A DNA stretch of 64,000 bases from Opisthocomus hoazin (Eukaryota > Chordata > Aves > Opisthocomiformes > Opisthocomidae), in assembly GCF_030867145.1 (NCBI RefSeq), contig NC_134433.1:17147896-17211895 (forward strand), read 5' to 3'. Position 1 is the first letter of the stretch, and every line of letters starts with the position of its first letter. A model generated the notes under the pieces. That model was not told the DNA's origin and searched no databases. It worked only from the letters and a program-made list of their open reading frames with translations. The position numbers and the translations under genes were made by a program. Positions 15,601-28,333 of the stretch are shown piece by piece.

Positions 15601-16000
15601 GGGGGAAAAACACCATACTCCCCATGCATAACTGGAACAAAAGAAAGCCTAGTTTCATGAATATTTAGCAAGTTCTCACACTCTTACTCATGACATGTAT
15701 TTTGGCTTTACAATAATCTCAAAACCATTCACTGCAATTCTCCTGTGCGGTGAGAGCGCTCCCTTTCCTGGGAGCAGTCAGTTTTGCGGCTGTTTGGAGA
15801 GGAAAATGGTACCCATCTTGTAATTGGAGACTTTTCAATTACATTTATCCTTGGTCTTTGAGGTTGTTTACGTCTGCTACATATCTGCCACGAGTTAAAG
15901 TACTTCTTAAACACTGCTCCCATTATTTCTTTAAAAGAATTACCAAGACAAAAGAATCATATGCAACCCAAAATACCACCGGAGGAAGAAGAGTATCAGT
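6601..16000. other. Noncoding stretch, no gene recognised
   Basis: Mostly unique AT-rich DNA with GC-rich patches at about 6700-6860, 8570-8800, 10385-10625 (with the 43-bp duplication) and 13490-13640. The stretch 9300-9560 is AT-rich with several TAAT motifs, which is suggestive of a conserved noncoding element but cannot be shown without alignment. Nothing coding is supported. Confidence 0.6.
10503..10588. repeat. Exact tandem duplication, 2 x 43 bp
   Basis: The 43-bp segment at 10503-10545, starting CACGTCCTGCCAGCGGGACA, is repeated without any mismatch at 10546-10588. It lies in a GC-rich patch (about 10385-10625). The unit length is not a multiple of three and no coding frame is conserved. 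Perfect identity suggests a recent duplication, or a minisatellite with allelic copy-number variation collapsed to two copies here. Confidence 0.97.
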
Positions 16001-19000
16001 TTCTGCGACCAGCAGGTCACACCCCAGGACCAGCCCTGCTGGCATCCAGACCAGGCACCCAGAAGCGCGCACAGAGCAAGCAGGAGCCCTGCCCTGTGCA
16101 CAGCCACAAGCACCGTTCTTGGACACGTAAGCCCAGCTGGCTAACTCGGGGGTCGGGAGCACCCCCCGTGCCCGCTGTCCTGCCTGCAGCAAGTGCCAAG
16201 GCTTCGCCCCCCGGTCTGCCGGGCTCCATCCGAGCCCCCACCGCCCCCAGGCGCCCCAGGGCGCCCCGCGCGTGGAGGACCCCTCGCCGGCGGCTCCCCT
16301 GCCCCGGGGAAGGGGTCTCCTTGGGGTCCCGGGGCGGCCTCCCCTCCGAAGCCGCGCGGTTCGCCTTTGCCCATCACTTGGGGACACACGGCTGGAGCCA
16401 CCAGCAAAGCCACACAGGGGACAGAGGTACATAAAACGCGCCGTTAGTGAATTTAGTGCCTGGTGATAAAAGGCTTTATCCATTCTGGAGGACAATATTT
16501 AAACAGATGCTATTAGTGGTTGTATTTCAAAAGTCAGTGGGGCTAAATAAATCTAACATTTACTTCTACTAAAAATGTTATGAGGCCAAGCTCTTTTTTT
16601 TCTTTCAGTGTTCAATTAAGGAAAAACAGATAGATCTCCCGCAGAATTTAAGACTGCCACGAACAGGAAAGCTTTTTGGTTAAGCTTTCATCTCTTCACG
16701 TAAAGAACTAAATTGATGATTTTTAAATAATTTACATCCCAGAAGTAGTATTAAAAAACTGTCCCAAATGGAGCTAAAAGCATCATAAATATCATTTCCT
16801 GTCAGATTATATGAAATACTCTGATGAATGAGTAGTTCCTAAAAGGACACTAGGTGTGGACTTGGAAGGTCTGACTCCAGTTTTCTGAAAGCGCCGGATC
16901 TGAGCAGTGTGCCGTTTGACTGCATTTTCGCTTGTGTTGAGCAAGCCCTTTGAGATACATGAGTCTGCGCTTTTTTTTCTTTCTCTGATTTATTACACTG
17001 ATGCTCATGTTTCGAAGAGCCTTATCCATCTGAGAAGTGAAGGGAAGCTAGTCACCAGCCCAGAATCTGATGGGCTGGGTGGGGGAGAGACTCATGACTG
17101 TTTACAGGCTGGATAAAGATCCTTTTGAGCACATCACCAGCTTGCCAACGAATGCAAATGTCTTTTTATTTTCCTTTCAGTGTGAGCGTGTGTGGGAGGG
17201 GGAGGAGACAGAGGAGGGAGTCAGTGTTATCGCTGCTGTTCTAATGCCGAATTAAGACAACCACCTGCCCATCATCTGCTTCCAAATCCTTTTTGCTTTT
17301 CAAAGATGACTGACATTTCACAGCCTCCTGTTGCCCATCCCGCTCAAATATTAATGCCTCCGAAGGTTCAGATGTCTGCAACCATCCAGAGCAGAGAATC
17401 AGAAATTAAAAGCAAACAGGCAGAACAAAACCCAGCAACGAACGCTTGCTTCTGAACTTGCTGTTAAAAGAGGAGGTGAGCGTACATTCAGCTTGAGATG
17501 CGAGTGATCTTTTTTGTTCTTAATGCAATGTATCTTAGCACCGACTCCTCTCCCCGTGGTTTCTGCCGGCTCTGTTTTCGCACCACCTTCCTCACCACAG
17601 CTTCTCGGTTTCTGCACCCAGCTATCAGGGTGCCGTAGGTTGCCCAGCTTGCCCCGCTAGCTTTCTTCCGTGGCTCTTTCCGTGCCACACCCTCTCGCTG
17701 TGTAAACCGCCTCTCTCTCTGGATGGTTTCAGCTGCTAGTCTAAAAATAAAATGGGCAATCTTCTTGTCTCATTCTTCTTTAAAATTCTGAATATTTGGT
17801 TGGCTTGACTGAGGATATCAGCAATACATGAGTAATACTGACTAAGATTTTTCTTTCTGCACCCAGCTGACCACTGTTAATATTTACATGAACAAAGGGT
17901 AGCTACGAAGTGTGGGCGATGAGCAGATGTCCTGAATGCCTGCTCTGGAAGAGATGTTAACCAGTGTGGAAATGTGACTCAGTGATGGTGCCCAGGGTAC
18001 TGAGATCTCCAATTCTTTTGTCCCATCCTGTAATACAAAACCAAGTGAGGGTACCTCAGTGGTGATAATGACTATGATTATTACGAAGAATAATAATCTC
18101 AGGGATGGGTGCGGTGCTGCTTGGGCCGTTAGTAAGGACTGCCTCTGCCTCAAGAACCACACCCCAGCCAGGTCTGACGGAGAAGCATAGAGGGTCGGTG
18201 CAGAAGGGGCTTGGGGACCTCAACGGGAGCTGAAGGGGACACAAGAAAACAGATGTGGAGGAAGAAAAAGACATTTGGCAGGTGGTCTACAAGGTGTTAA
18301 TCACAGCTCCTGGCATGGCTGAAGACCAAGTGAGTACTCCTTCCTCCAGCCCAATTCCCACCAAAGCATTACAGCACGAGATGGTATTTGCTGTAAGCAT
18401 TTTTTTTCACATAAACAGCTGTGATAATTAGGATAAATTCAGTAGAGATTGTGCTGGATGTCACTTTCCCTTGCCTCAGGAAATAATTCTGACAGATGTT
18501 TATAAATGTGTGAGTAGTGCTTACTTCTGTAATGCAGCACTACCTTCTGAAAGAGTATTGATGTTTCTCGAATTATACCTGGTTTTAATTGTGTTATGCA
18601 ACACTGTTCTTGTTCTATGTATTGGCATTTTTTTGATGCATAAAGACTTCTAACAGATTTGTTATTCATCACAGTCAAAGTCCAAAAAAAAAAAAAAAGA
18701 AAGAAAACTACCAAGGACTTCTTTCTTCTCCTACAATTTAGTCCAGAAAACCTCTTTTCCCTCATCCCACTTCACCTTCTTTGAGAGCTGCAGGCAGATT
18801 TCACAAGCAAACACATTAGCAGAGTATCTCCTAGGAGGCGAACAGGGCAACGGAATGGAAATAAACAGAAAATAAACTCTGTTGCCCACTACCACTATGG
18901 AAACCCGATCCACCCGAATGAAGCCAAACACCAGAGCCCGGAGCCCGGCGGTTCCCAAGGGCAGTCACCTTCCCGCAGGACAGCCAGGGCGTGATGTGCT

Positions 19001-22000
19001 CTCTCACATTGCACCCCTGAAACAGTCCCGAAGGAGCCAAGGCAGCTCCGGGCACTTGAATCAGCTCCCAGGCAGTCCCAAGCCATGCGGGACATCCTTC
19101 AGGACTTGCCTCGGTGCTCAGATTCAGAAGGCACAAAGACATCTGAAGTCAGCTTATCCCCAGCTCCAGCACCAAATTAATCTTGGAGCCTGGCTTGTTG
19201 CATGTGCTATGCACTACAAACTCGGGACTGGCTCGGAGACGTGTTCTCCGCGCTGCTGCCCATGTCTTCTTTGGCAGCTGTGTGTGGTTCTAGGTGATGG
19301 GACAGAAGTGGTGAAATAAAAAGGGACAGCCCACATCAGGTGCTGTTAAGACACTGTCATTTCAATTTTTAAACAGATGGAGTTGGCGCAATTTGAATGC
19401 AGCTCTTCAGACGCACTAAACGGCGTCAGCACGACCGGGGGAACCGACCTCTGAGCCCAAGACGTAGCGCTGGCGTTCAAAACACGAGGGATGACCTAAC
19501 GCTTCGCTCCACTGCCGCCGCTAGTCACCCCGCGATCTGGGCGCTGCTGGAGAGGGGCCGTGCATCTGCGCTCAGGAGCCCTCTCAGACGCCCAGTGCTG
19601 ACGCTGGAACCGCTGCTACTTGCACATCTGGGCAAGGTGCATGGTCCTGTACACAAGGAATGACCCTGGGCTCTTCCACCAGCCTCCTCAGGCCACCAGT
19701 CACCCAGCGCTGCATCTGCACGAAGAACCTGACCCGTCCCCAACCCTGTGCGGACTCGCCCGCTGACGTTTGAGAGTCGACGGCAACTGGGACCCAGACA
19801 AAACCATCCTGGTATCCCACGCCGCACGACTGCACGGCTAACACCTTCACCACAGAGTACCGCAGCAACCCGCGGGTCAGCAGGATGCTCACAGCCTGCT
19901 TTGTCTCTCTGAATTTGGCCACGACGATCAGACGTTATTCTGCTAGCGGCACAGAAAGATACCTCACTACTGCTCTCTTTTGCTGGTAATGTGGCCGGCC
20001 TCCTCATCCACTGCTCTGTGACATCCTGTTCTAAAGGCTGGACTGAGATTCGAAACAACAGCAACAGCCTTTGATGTTCTCAGAGGTCAGAAGAGTGCCA
20101 CTCGGACAGCCAAGGAACATCACAGCTTGCGGAACTATCATTAAAACCTGAAAAACCTGCCTTGGCATGAAAACACCAAGCAGACCTTCTCACCACTCTG
20201 ATGATAAAGGTTTATATTTCATTACACCAGTGAACTCTGATTATTTCGCAGAGCCCCTTCTCCATCTCCAGCAATTTAATGGGTGTGAGAATTTGCGCCC
20301 TTGTGTGTACAATTTGGAAAGTTTCTGATTTGCTGATCAAGGGATCAGGACAGAGTGATCATCTTCCTGGTGTTTATTACCACCATTGTAAAAGGAGTTA
20401 TGTGGAAGATGTCCCAGTATTGATGCCGCACAAAAACTTAAGATCGGACAGAAATTAATTACTAATGAGAGTTCTACACTGTGCCTTTGGCAATAATCGC
20501 AATGTGAGTGACATACAACGGCTGTTCAGCTTCCCGCTAGATCAAGGCCCTTGCATCACTCATGACGAAGGTGCCACACGGGTACGAACATGAAATTAAA
20601 GCCCAGCCAACTGCTCATGCCTGTGGAGGGTCACACGTCATCCTGCTGACCTCAGCCAAGGATGCCGTGACCTGCAGAGACCCGATCCGCAGGGCTGAGA
20701 CGGCGGGCTGTCCGGCTGCAGAGGAGCAGAAGGCTGCCGTTGGGTGAACAGCAGCAGTCTAGTTTCAGGGCTGTTGAGCTTTTTGTTTGCCTGTGGTCTA
20801 CAACTAACGCAACTCTTCCAGGTACAGCCCAGGGGCACTGGCAGCCTCACCAAAGCTCGTGACAGCAAGGGCAGGGCTGAGCTGCCCAGGGCTCGGCCAG
20901 CCGCAGAGCCCAGCGTGCTGCACGGGGACCATGCACCACTCCAAGGTGACGCAGCAAGTGACCTGACCAGGAGCGACATCCAGCAAACCATGATGAGAGC
21001 AGCGAGCAGACACGGAACATGTCTGTGGCATCAGTCCAACCTCATACCAAGCCATCCTCCCTGAAGAAATGTGTCACTCTTAGAAGGAAACTACGCCCAG
21101 CAAAGAGCAGAGACAAATGCAGACGTTACGGGAAGCGCTCACAGTTTCCTTCCGCCCAGACTGAAATTCAGCAATGATAACTTCAGCTAAGCCCTAAGGA
21201 GAGGAGGATGAAAGGGCTTCGCTCCCGGGCATGTGACACTACTCCCCTTTGTGGGACCAGATGCGAGGAAAGAGAGCGGAGAACAAAAGCAAAGCTGGAG
21301 CTGAAAGACTCTTTTTTCCACTACCCTCCCCCCCCCTTTTTTTTTTTAAGAAAGAACAAAATGAAAATGATCCTGAAAGAACAACTGTTCCTTTCAAAGC
21401 CATTAGTTTGGGAAGCTGGCTGTAAAAGGGTACATTTTTGAAATGTGGCTGCGGTTACCAAGCAACTGCTGAGCCCCTGCTCTGCTGCCAGCGTCGCCCC
21501 GGAGCTGGGGAGGGCAGGGCGGGGGACAAACCCCGCAGCCGTACCCCAGCGCTGGGAAGGCCCCGGGAGCCGGCAGCAGGCACCCCCCTGCGCGGGGAGC
21601 GGCCGCGGCCCAGCCCCTGCTCCACAAACGAACCCCAGCTTTGGAAGTCACGAGCACGGCAAACCGGCCGATGCATCTCGCTTGACAGAGTCTGATGGAG
21701 GAACAGGGAGAAGAGGAAAATCGGAAATAAACCCAGGAACTGCAGCAGAAGAGCTCTAGTTTTATGTGAGTGTAACTAGAAGCAGAAGGGAAACAGCAAA
21801 CAAAACTCTAAATTAAAGTTAACAGTTTGCACGTGCACACTGAAGTGTTTTGCAGGGTTTTGTACAGCTCAGGGATCTATCAATGGAAAGCAGACAATAA
21901 ATCCTCCTGGGACCTAACGCTCCAAGGCTGGTTCTGCGAGCAGCTGCAAACCCACAGCTCCAGCTGGGTCCAGAGCTCCACGGTGCTTCATCCCGGTCAC

Positions 22001-22300
22001 TCCAGACACGGATATCATTACACTTACCTAACCCACGAGCTGTTTTCTTATCTCCATTACTATTCTAAATTAGAATTAGACACCACATGTGCTTAATTTA
22101 GGCTATGAGTTGAGCTGGCAAAAATCTAAGCTTACACCCAAGCTGTACAAAGAGCTGGGGGGTTTTATTTCCGCCATCTGGTGAGGAGACCCTCACGGCC
22201 CCACGCTGCCCCAGGCACCTCCCTGGCGCAGGCATCCCCCAGCCCCGCGCTGCCCGGCGCCCAGGTCTGCGCGCAGGCGTCTCAGCTACAAACACCAGCA
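16001..22300. other. Noncoding stretch with a strong C-rich patch
   Basis: The patch at about 16000-16420 is among the richest in C and CpG outside the promoter island, with runs such as CGAGCCCCCACCGCCCCCAG; further GC patches lie at about 19420-19900, 21440-21680 and 22190-22280. Homopolymer features: A15 at 18684-18698 and a C9T11 tract at 21328-21347. A POU-type octamer ATGCAAAT is at 17152-17159. No coding exon with matching splice sites was found. Confidence 0.6.
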
Positions 22301-25300
22301 GAAAGACAGCGATCAGACATCGTATGAGACGGCTGAGGACAGCAGTATCAAAACAGCCCATCTGCATCTGCTCTGCTCCTCACGTAAAACATTAGGACCG
22401 AGGACACAACCCAGTTGTCCACACAATTCACACCCTGTCACTGACGCTGACTACTTGCACACGCTTTGGGAGTGCACAGGAAAATTATGTTGTGGATAAC
22501 CGAGAAAACAAAGGTTTTGCTGTACTCCCCTATTTCATTCTGCGAACTATCACTAATGGGCCTGTTCTTATTTCCTCACACAAATCTATTTCGCTCTCTT
22601 TCTGTGCCACCAGGCAGCTGCACAAACAGCGTCTGAAGTCGTGAAACTCCCTCTGAGCCCTGCTGAACACCTGGTTGTTCCAAGAGAAATGGACTCCGCA
22701 CCTCCAGCTCCCTGTTTCTCTACCACTCGTCTTCCTGCATTTCTCTGGGATGCTGCCCTGCCCCTCCTTCGCCGTCCTGGCTCTTTGGATTCACCTCCGC
22801 CGTGTGCCACGTCCGCTGACGTGATGCACTTGGCGCTGGCGGGAGGGAGCAGCTTTTGCCATGGAACACCTAACCGGCCATCTCGACAGTGCTGCCAGAT
22901 GACAACCTGATTCCGGGCACCAAAGGCAGCAGGCTAACCGCCGTGACCCAACTATTGCTCTTTTCAGAGCTGGGAAAAGGTGGTGAGTGTTCGCTGCAAG
23001 GCCAGCTCCCACAGAGCACTGCACAGTATCCCGACTCTCCTCTGAACTCTGAATCAGTGGGATCTTCATCGTGCTGGTGTGCAGGGCTCACTAATTGTTG
23101 CTGCTGGTTGCTGATAATGACTGATTGAGCCAGCATGGGACAAACAACCCTGATCTAATGCTCTGACAACCTCCCTTTTCTCTACAGAATCTGCAAAGGG
23201 AGCCTACGGAGGCTTCTGAGAGGCACAAGTGCTGCTGCTGCTTTCTGAAATGGGCAGGCATCGGGGACATTCAAATGTTTATGGCTCAGGTGATTGTCCA
23301 TCTATTCAGGTTTATTATGGTCCACTAAAAATAAAGGACAAGACATTACTTGTACTTGTCAAAGACCAAGCCTTCAAGCAGAAAACAAAAGCAGACGTAT
23401 TTGGTTGAAGACTTTAGCCAGTGTTGCTTTGAGATTACTGCAGTGTAAGGTCTTATCATCCGCATTATTCCTTCACATGGTCTGGCTGAGCAGCTCCAAT
23501 AAAGCACCCCTTGAAATCCTGCTCTGGGTCTGAATGGGAGCGGGAGAGGCAACATCTCAAGAGCTTGGTGTGGTCCAGGACCCACCATATCCCTAACTAA
23601 GACAGCAGTGATGCAAGGTGCTGGTGAAGCTGCAGGTACATTGGCCTTTCTTCTCTTCAACAAACAGCTGCATTTAAAAGATAATACCAGTCAAGAACAT
23701 CAAAAGACACCTCTCAGAATAATACCAGCACTTTAAGCTAAATGTGTTTTCTGAGGCTGAAAACCACTCGAACAGGAAGGACAAAGATAGTAAGCTGATT
23801 TGGCCAAGCACTGTCCATCTCCCTTGCGCCCAGCACAAAGGGTCCCACAGCCAGACACACAATACCAGGAAGGAAGACACATTCACATTATGTCTGAAGG
23901 CCCTTGAATAGCAGGAAGCGCTCTGCTTTGCGTAGCGCGATGGCAGATGCGCTGTTTTCTTCTGTTCCGTGTACCCCGGCAAACCTCAGCGTTTAGGTAC
24001 CCAAGAGCAGGAGGCTCCGTGTTTCGCCGTTGCTCTGTCCTCAGGCCATGGCAGGACCCGTGGGCGAGCGCGGAGATGAGCACGGCCAGGGCCCAGCCAC
24101 GCAGCGCCGAGCAGCGCGGGTCCTACCGGTGGGGACTCACCGCCAGACAAAGCGGGGTGCAGCCCGCCGGTGCCCTGGCTCCCTGGCCCGCGGCCACCCC
24201 AGGGGTTACAGCACTTCTGCCAAGGCAAGGAAAGGCGGATGTCAGGAACCAACGGAAGCACCGGGGCAGAGCAGAGAGGATGTGACCAGAAGCGCTGCAC
24301 ACATTTTGAGGCCAAAAAGAACGACGACCATGCAGTCCAGCTTCCTACAGAACACAGAGCATTCAGTGCCCGGTGACTGGCACCACAGCTGTGTCCTGCG
24401 GCCATGCTGTACCAGACGTCATCTTTTACAACCACGGTTGTTACTCCCCAAACCATAACTAAATCACCTCAAAGATTACGGTATGTAAAACCATTTCTGC
24501 ACACATACTGCAAGCTGCTCAATACGTTACAGACCAGAAGTGCTACTGCGTTCTCTGTGTCCGAATCTTTGAGTGGTGCTTTTAGCAAATTTACCTTTAG
24601 CAGCCACTTAGAATTCCTTTGCATCACCATCATCTCTTAACGGCCAGGTCAAATGATACCCTCAATTTCGTTGCTTTTGCATGAAGTTGCAAGCACAAAG
24701 ACCAGCAGGGATCAGAAAAATGTTGGCTTTTACTGCAAAACTAACAATAAATTCTACCCCAGGACTCATGTTCACCTACCCATCTACTCCGCTCAGTGCC
24801 TGCAGCCGATTCCCTTGAATTCTCTCCTGTCCACTGACAACACCTAGCTGTCTTGTTCCTCATCAACAGTGCAGAAAAGCCATGCCGTCATCTAATTTTT
24901 CTTCCACCAGTTGCATTTCTTTTCCCAGGGATACTAACCACATGACCGACACTTTCTTGTGCAGCAGTATGTGCAATTGCCATCTGTGTAGTTGGCACTT
25001 GTTCAAAAAATATTTAAATATCTGTGGAACTTACAATAGTGTAGATGAAACATGACAAAAACCATAACACAACGTAATGTATGTCTAAAGTAAGCGAACA
25101 TCAACAAGTTCACAATGTTGGAAATGGGAAAAAAACTCCCGCACAAGTGCTACCCCCCCCCGCCCGCTTTCCAGACCTCCCTCCACAGCCACGCGCTTCA
25201 AAGCAAGCCTGCTCCCGAAGCGTGCACACAGCTGCGGCTGTCCCCAACCCTTTCCCTTTCCCAGTTGAATCGAACCAGTCCCACACTTCTGTGCTAGTGC

Positions 25301-27592
25301 TAGGTGACGACTACTAAAGCAGTTAGGAGCTGCACAGCTTGATTACACAGAGTGCGAAGAACCACCGGCGCTTTATTTTGAAGCTTCCTCTCACCATTTG
25401 ATGTGATGCTATGTTAAATGTGCAAAACCAAATCTGAACAACTTTTAGGCCAGAGATATCCTGACCAAAACTGATCATATTTACCTTTTCCTTTTCACAG
25501 CATGCTTCAGTCTTTAACAAACTGGAAGGTGAGCAACAGGAACAGCTACAGTTACAGCAATCCTTATTTATGCTGAAAGTCTCCCTTCCCCTTTCAAATC
25601 CCCTCTGAATTTGAAAATCAACTGGGCTTTCCCTTATCACATCTCTTATACTTTCACACCTTATTTCACCTCCACTTAGACGCAAGGAATGTGTCCAAGA
25701 CCCTTGTCTATGTTATCCTTTTTGTTTTTCATTTATCTCGTAAGGAGTCATTTCTTCAGGCACTCGTTCCTGGAGTTACCGGAGGCTCCAGACCCAGACG
25801 GGCTGACTGGTGCTGCACCTTCCAGCACCTCCTCCCACCATGCTGAACCACGCTCCGTCATCTTCTGAATCAGATGAAACAGCGTAACACCCTGTGCTAC
25901 GGCCTCACTTCTTAGAAATCGCACAGTATTGCTCTACAGATCAGCACTGGTTTAGCATCTGCCTTTATTTTCACGACTAAAGCAACTTCTGAGAGATGTC
26001 TTAGGAAAGTAAGATTCTTCACTGATCTGCACAATCTTCAACAAATGCTCCGTGCGTGGCATTTGACATATCAGGTGCTCCAAAATCATTGGGAGTTTTG
26101 CCAATAACTGTATTAGACCTGATAGCTTTCCCTACGCTAGGCATAATATGGTGTTTATGTTACGAAACCAGTCATTCCGGAAAAAAGAATGACGTTGTCG
26201 CCCACTGCACTAAACAGCTGTTTTGCTCAGTCATTTCATGAAATCACCGAACACTGTAGGAAGGCATTACATGGAATGCCTAATCCCTGAGTATTTAGGA
26301 TTATTAAATGAAAAGGACAAGGAAATGATTTGGTACATTGTACTCACTTATGAGACCACACAGCCTTTTAGATGTTTCTTCTTGAAATCACAACAGCAAA
26401 AACTGTCACTTTCCTCAGCTGATCCTTACTTTTACAATCGAGCCTATTTTCTGAAGCGACCGAAAGTTTGAGTCATGTAGCACAAGAACTGCTCCCACAA
26501 CAGGATTCTAAAAGTAATGCCCCTCATTTCTCAACTTCTGCGCCGTATTTTGTGCAACAACCAAGCAGAACCACCAAGCAGCAAAAGAAGTCGCTTAGGA
26601 CCTTACTCAGATGCAGAATGCCTCCAGCTGCCGCTTGTTCCATCAAAGGACTGATTTTACAACATGACCATAATGCATACATGATTTTCCTAATTTTGCC
26701 CCTTTTCTCTTCATGTCATTAGATATCATTTTTCCATGTCTGCAGCCTGCTTGACTTTTTATCCAGTTTTCCTTTTCTTTGCTCATTCTTACACTACATT
26801 TTCCATGTAAAATATCAGACCGTCCTTCGAATTTGCAACCCGATCCATTTCCCTCTCCATGTAACAGGAGTGGAACAGGCCCTCACAGGGCTCTTGCCGA
26901 GGCACAGCCTCTCTGTAGACAAGGGGGTGACACAGGTGAGAAAGCAGCGCGAGTGACAGAACAACGTCCTGTAGGACCGAGTCTGAAGACACGTGAAACA
27001 ATCTCAGACACCATTCCTCACAACAAACAGCACCCACGCCTCTTCCCGTACCGTGGTTCGTATTTCAGCCTCTCCTGGCGCAGAGCGGGCACGCTCGGCC
27101 GTCCGGCCCGCGGGAGCGCGAGGCGGCGGCACCGGGGCGAGCGCAGACGGCTGCTGGAGGCCCATTGCCCAGCATCGCCGCGCAGCTTCCCAGGTGGGCT
27201 GTCCAGCGCTCACCCGTCGAGTGACGACTTCGCTTCACCACGCTCGAGGCCGTGCTAGCACTTCAAACATAGAACAGATATTTCTCTTTAAGGCATCTAA
27301 AGCGCAACAACATTAAAACAAGCACCCCCTCCAGTCAGGCTGGATTAAATGGAGGAGATCATCTCACAGCTTTGAGGCAGAGTGTGCATCACAAGATCAT
27401 CTCCACTGCTCGTGAGGGATGGAAAAATTCCCCAGGGAATGGGAGAAAAACCGTACTATTAACCAGAAGGGAAACTGGGAAGTGGAGACATTACGGCCAG
27501 GCCTGTGAAGGGTATTCAGGCTTCCACCTCTCCCCACAATCCATAAAAGGCACCAGAAGTCTCCCTGTCAAGGCTTTTAGACCCCGTATCTT
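22301..27592. other. Noncoding stretch, no gene recognised
   Basis: GC patches at about 24030-24260 and 27065-27250, the latter CpG-dense. Otherwise unremarkable AT-rich sequence. Minus-strand open frames around 23986-24456 and 25323-25685 have no recognisable domain and overlap frames on the other strand. Confidence 0.6.
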
Positions 27593-27642
27593 AAGACCAC
27601 ATGATCAGTGCGTGGCAAAGCCAGGAATTGAGCCCGGGTCCC
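27593..27642 (-). mobile_element. Probable MIR-like (CORE-SINE) relic, inverted
   Basis: The stretch AAGACCACATGATCAGTGCG followed by TGGCAAAGCCAGGAATTGAG and CCCGGGTCC aligns by eye, almost without gaps, with the complement of the tRNA-derived part of MIR elements (AAGGTCACACAGCTAGTAAG, TGGCAGAGCC, GGATTCGAACCCAGGTC). The GGAATTGAGCCCGGG segment is the decayed Pol III B-box side. A possible further block (GGGAAACTGGGAAGTGGAGA, 27470-27489) fits the next MIR segment but is too far away without an insertion. Such relics are expected in amniotes. The comparison is from memory. Confidence 0.5.
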
Positions 27643-28225
27643 TCAAGGTAATGGCCACCGTCTTGGACAAAATGCCTCATTTGTCTTTTTCATCGATGAC
27701 TGAGAGCAGAATTTGGCATAACCAACAGCAGAAACAGGCCCCCCTCCATCAGCTGCCTCATCAAAATGCAAACGCTTTCCCTGATTCACAGGGTTTCTAC
27801 AGTTATTTTTCTCCGGTCAGAGCTCTGTTCCCAGTCCTAAAAAGTCCTCTGTCGTTTCTTATTGAAGCCACGTGAAATGAAGTCTTCGGCCAGATGCGCA
27901 GGCAGGACAAGGTGCTAAAAGCAGTATTGCCTCTTAGGATGTAATTGAAATTCAGATGTTGGTGAACTGGTATCCTGCATATTCTTGGATTAGAAAAACC
28001 AAAGTGCTGTTGACGAGCATTTGCAAAAGACCTTCAGATCCCTACGACCACCCCCAGTTTTCACATCACAGCGTCCATATAGAGATTATCTCAGTTGCCC
28101 TTCCACTTACCAAAAAATGCAGCATTTTCACAGCAGCTTTCATTACATTTAACCTTCTGATTATTTTTTTTTAAATAGCTTCATGGTTTTTCTCACCCAT
28201 CTCCATGCTCCCAGGTTCACCAGGC

Positions 28226-28333
28226 AGGGTCCTGCTCTCATTTACAGAGGTGCAGATCTGGAGTCGTTCCCATTACCTTTACGGGAACCACTTCAGATTT
28301 ACATCAGGGCATAGATAAAGTGGAGTCTGGCCT
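28226..28333. repeat. Old palindromic amniote repeat relic (oestimated full copy)
   Basis: Two 18-nt arms, 28254-28271 (AGATCTGGAGTCGTTCCC) and 28283-28300 (GGGAACCACTTCAGATTT), are inverted repeats pairing at 15 of 18 positions around an 11-nt loop. The outer parts (CCTGCTCTCATTTACA on the left, GATAAAGTGGAGTCTGGCC on the right) extend the same symmetry loosely. The right half resembles the motif GATTTACACCAGTGTAACTG followed by AGATCAGAATCTGGCC, which I remember as a high-copy palindromic repeat in turtle and crocodile DNA and as relics in birds. I do not give it a family name. The inverted repeat is seen directly; family membership is inferred. Confidence 0.5.

Noticed and set aside
27372..27875. 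167-codon plus-strand frame
   Set aside because: It runs through the MIR-like relic (the PGIEPGS stretch is a translated SINE), so it is not an independent gene.
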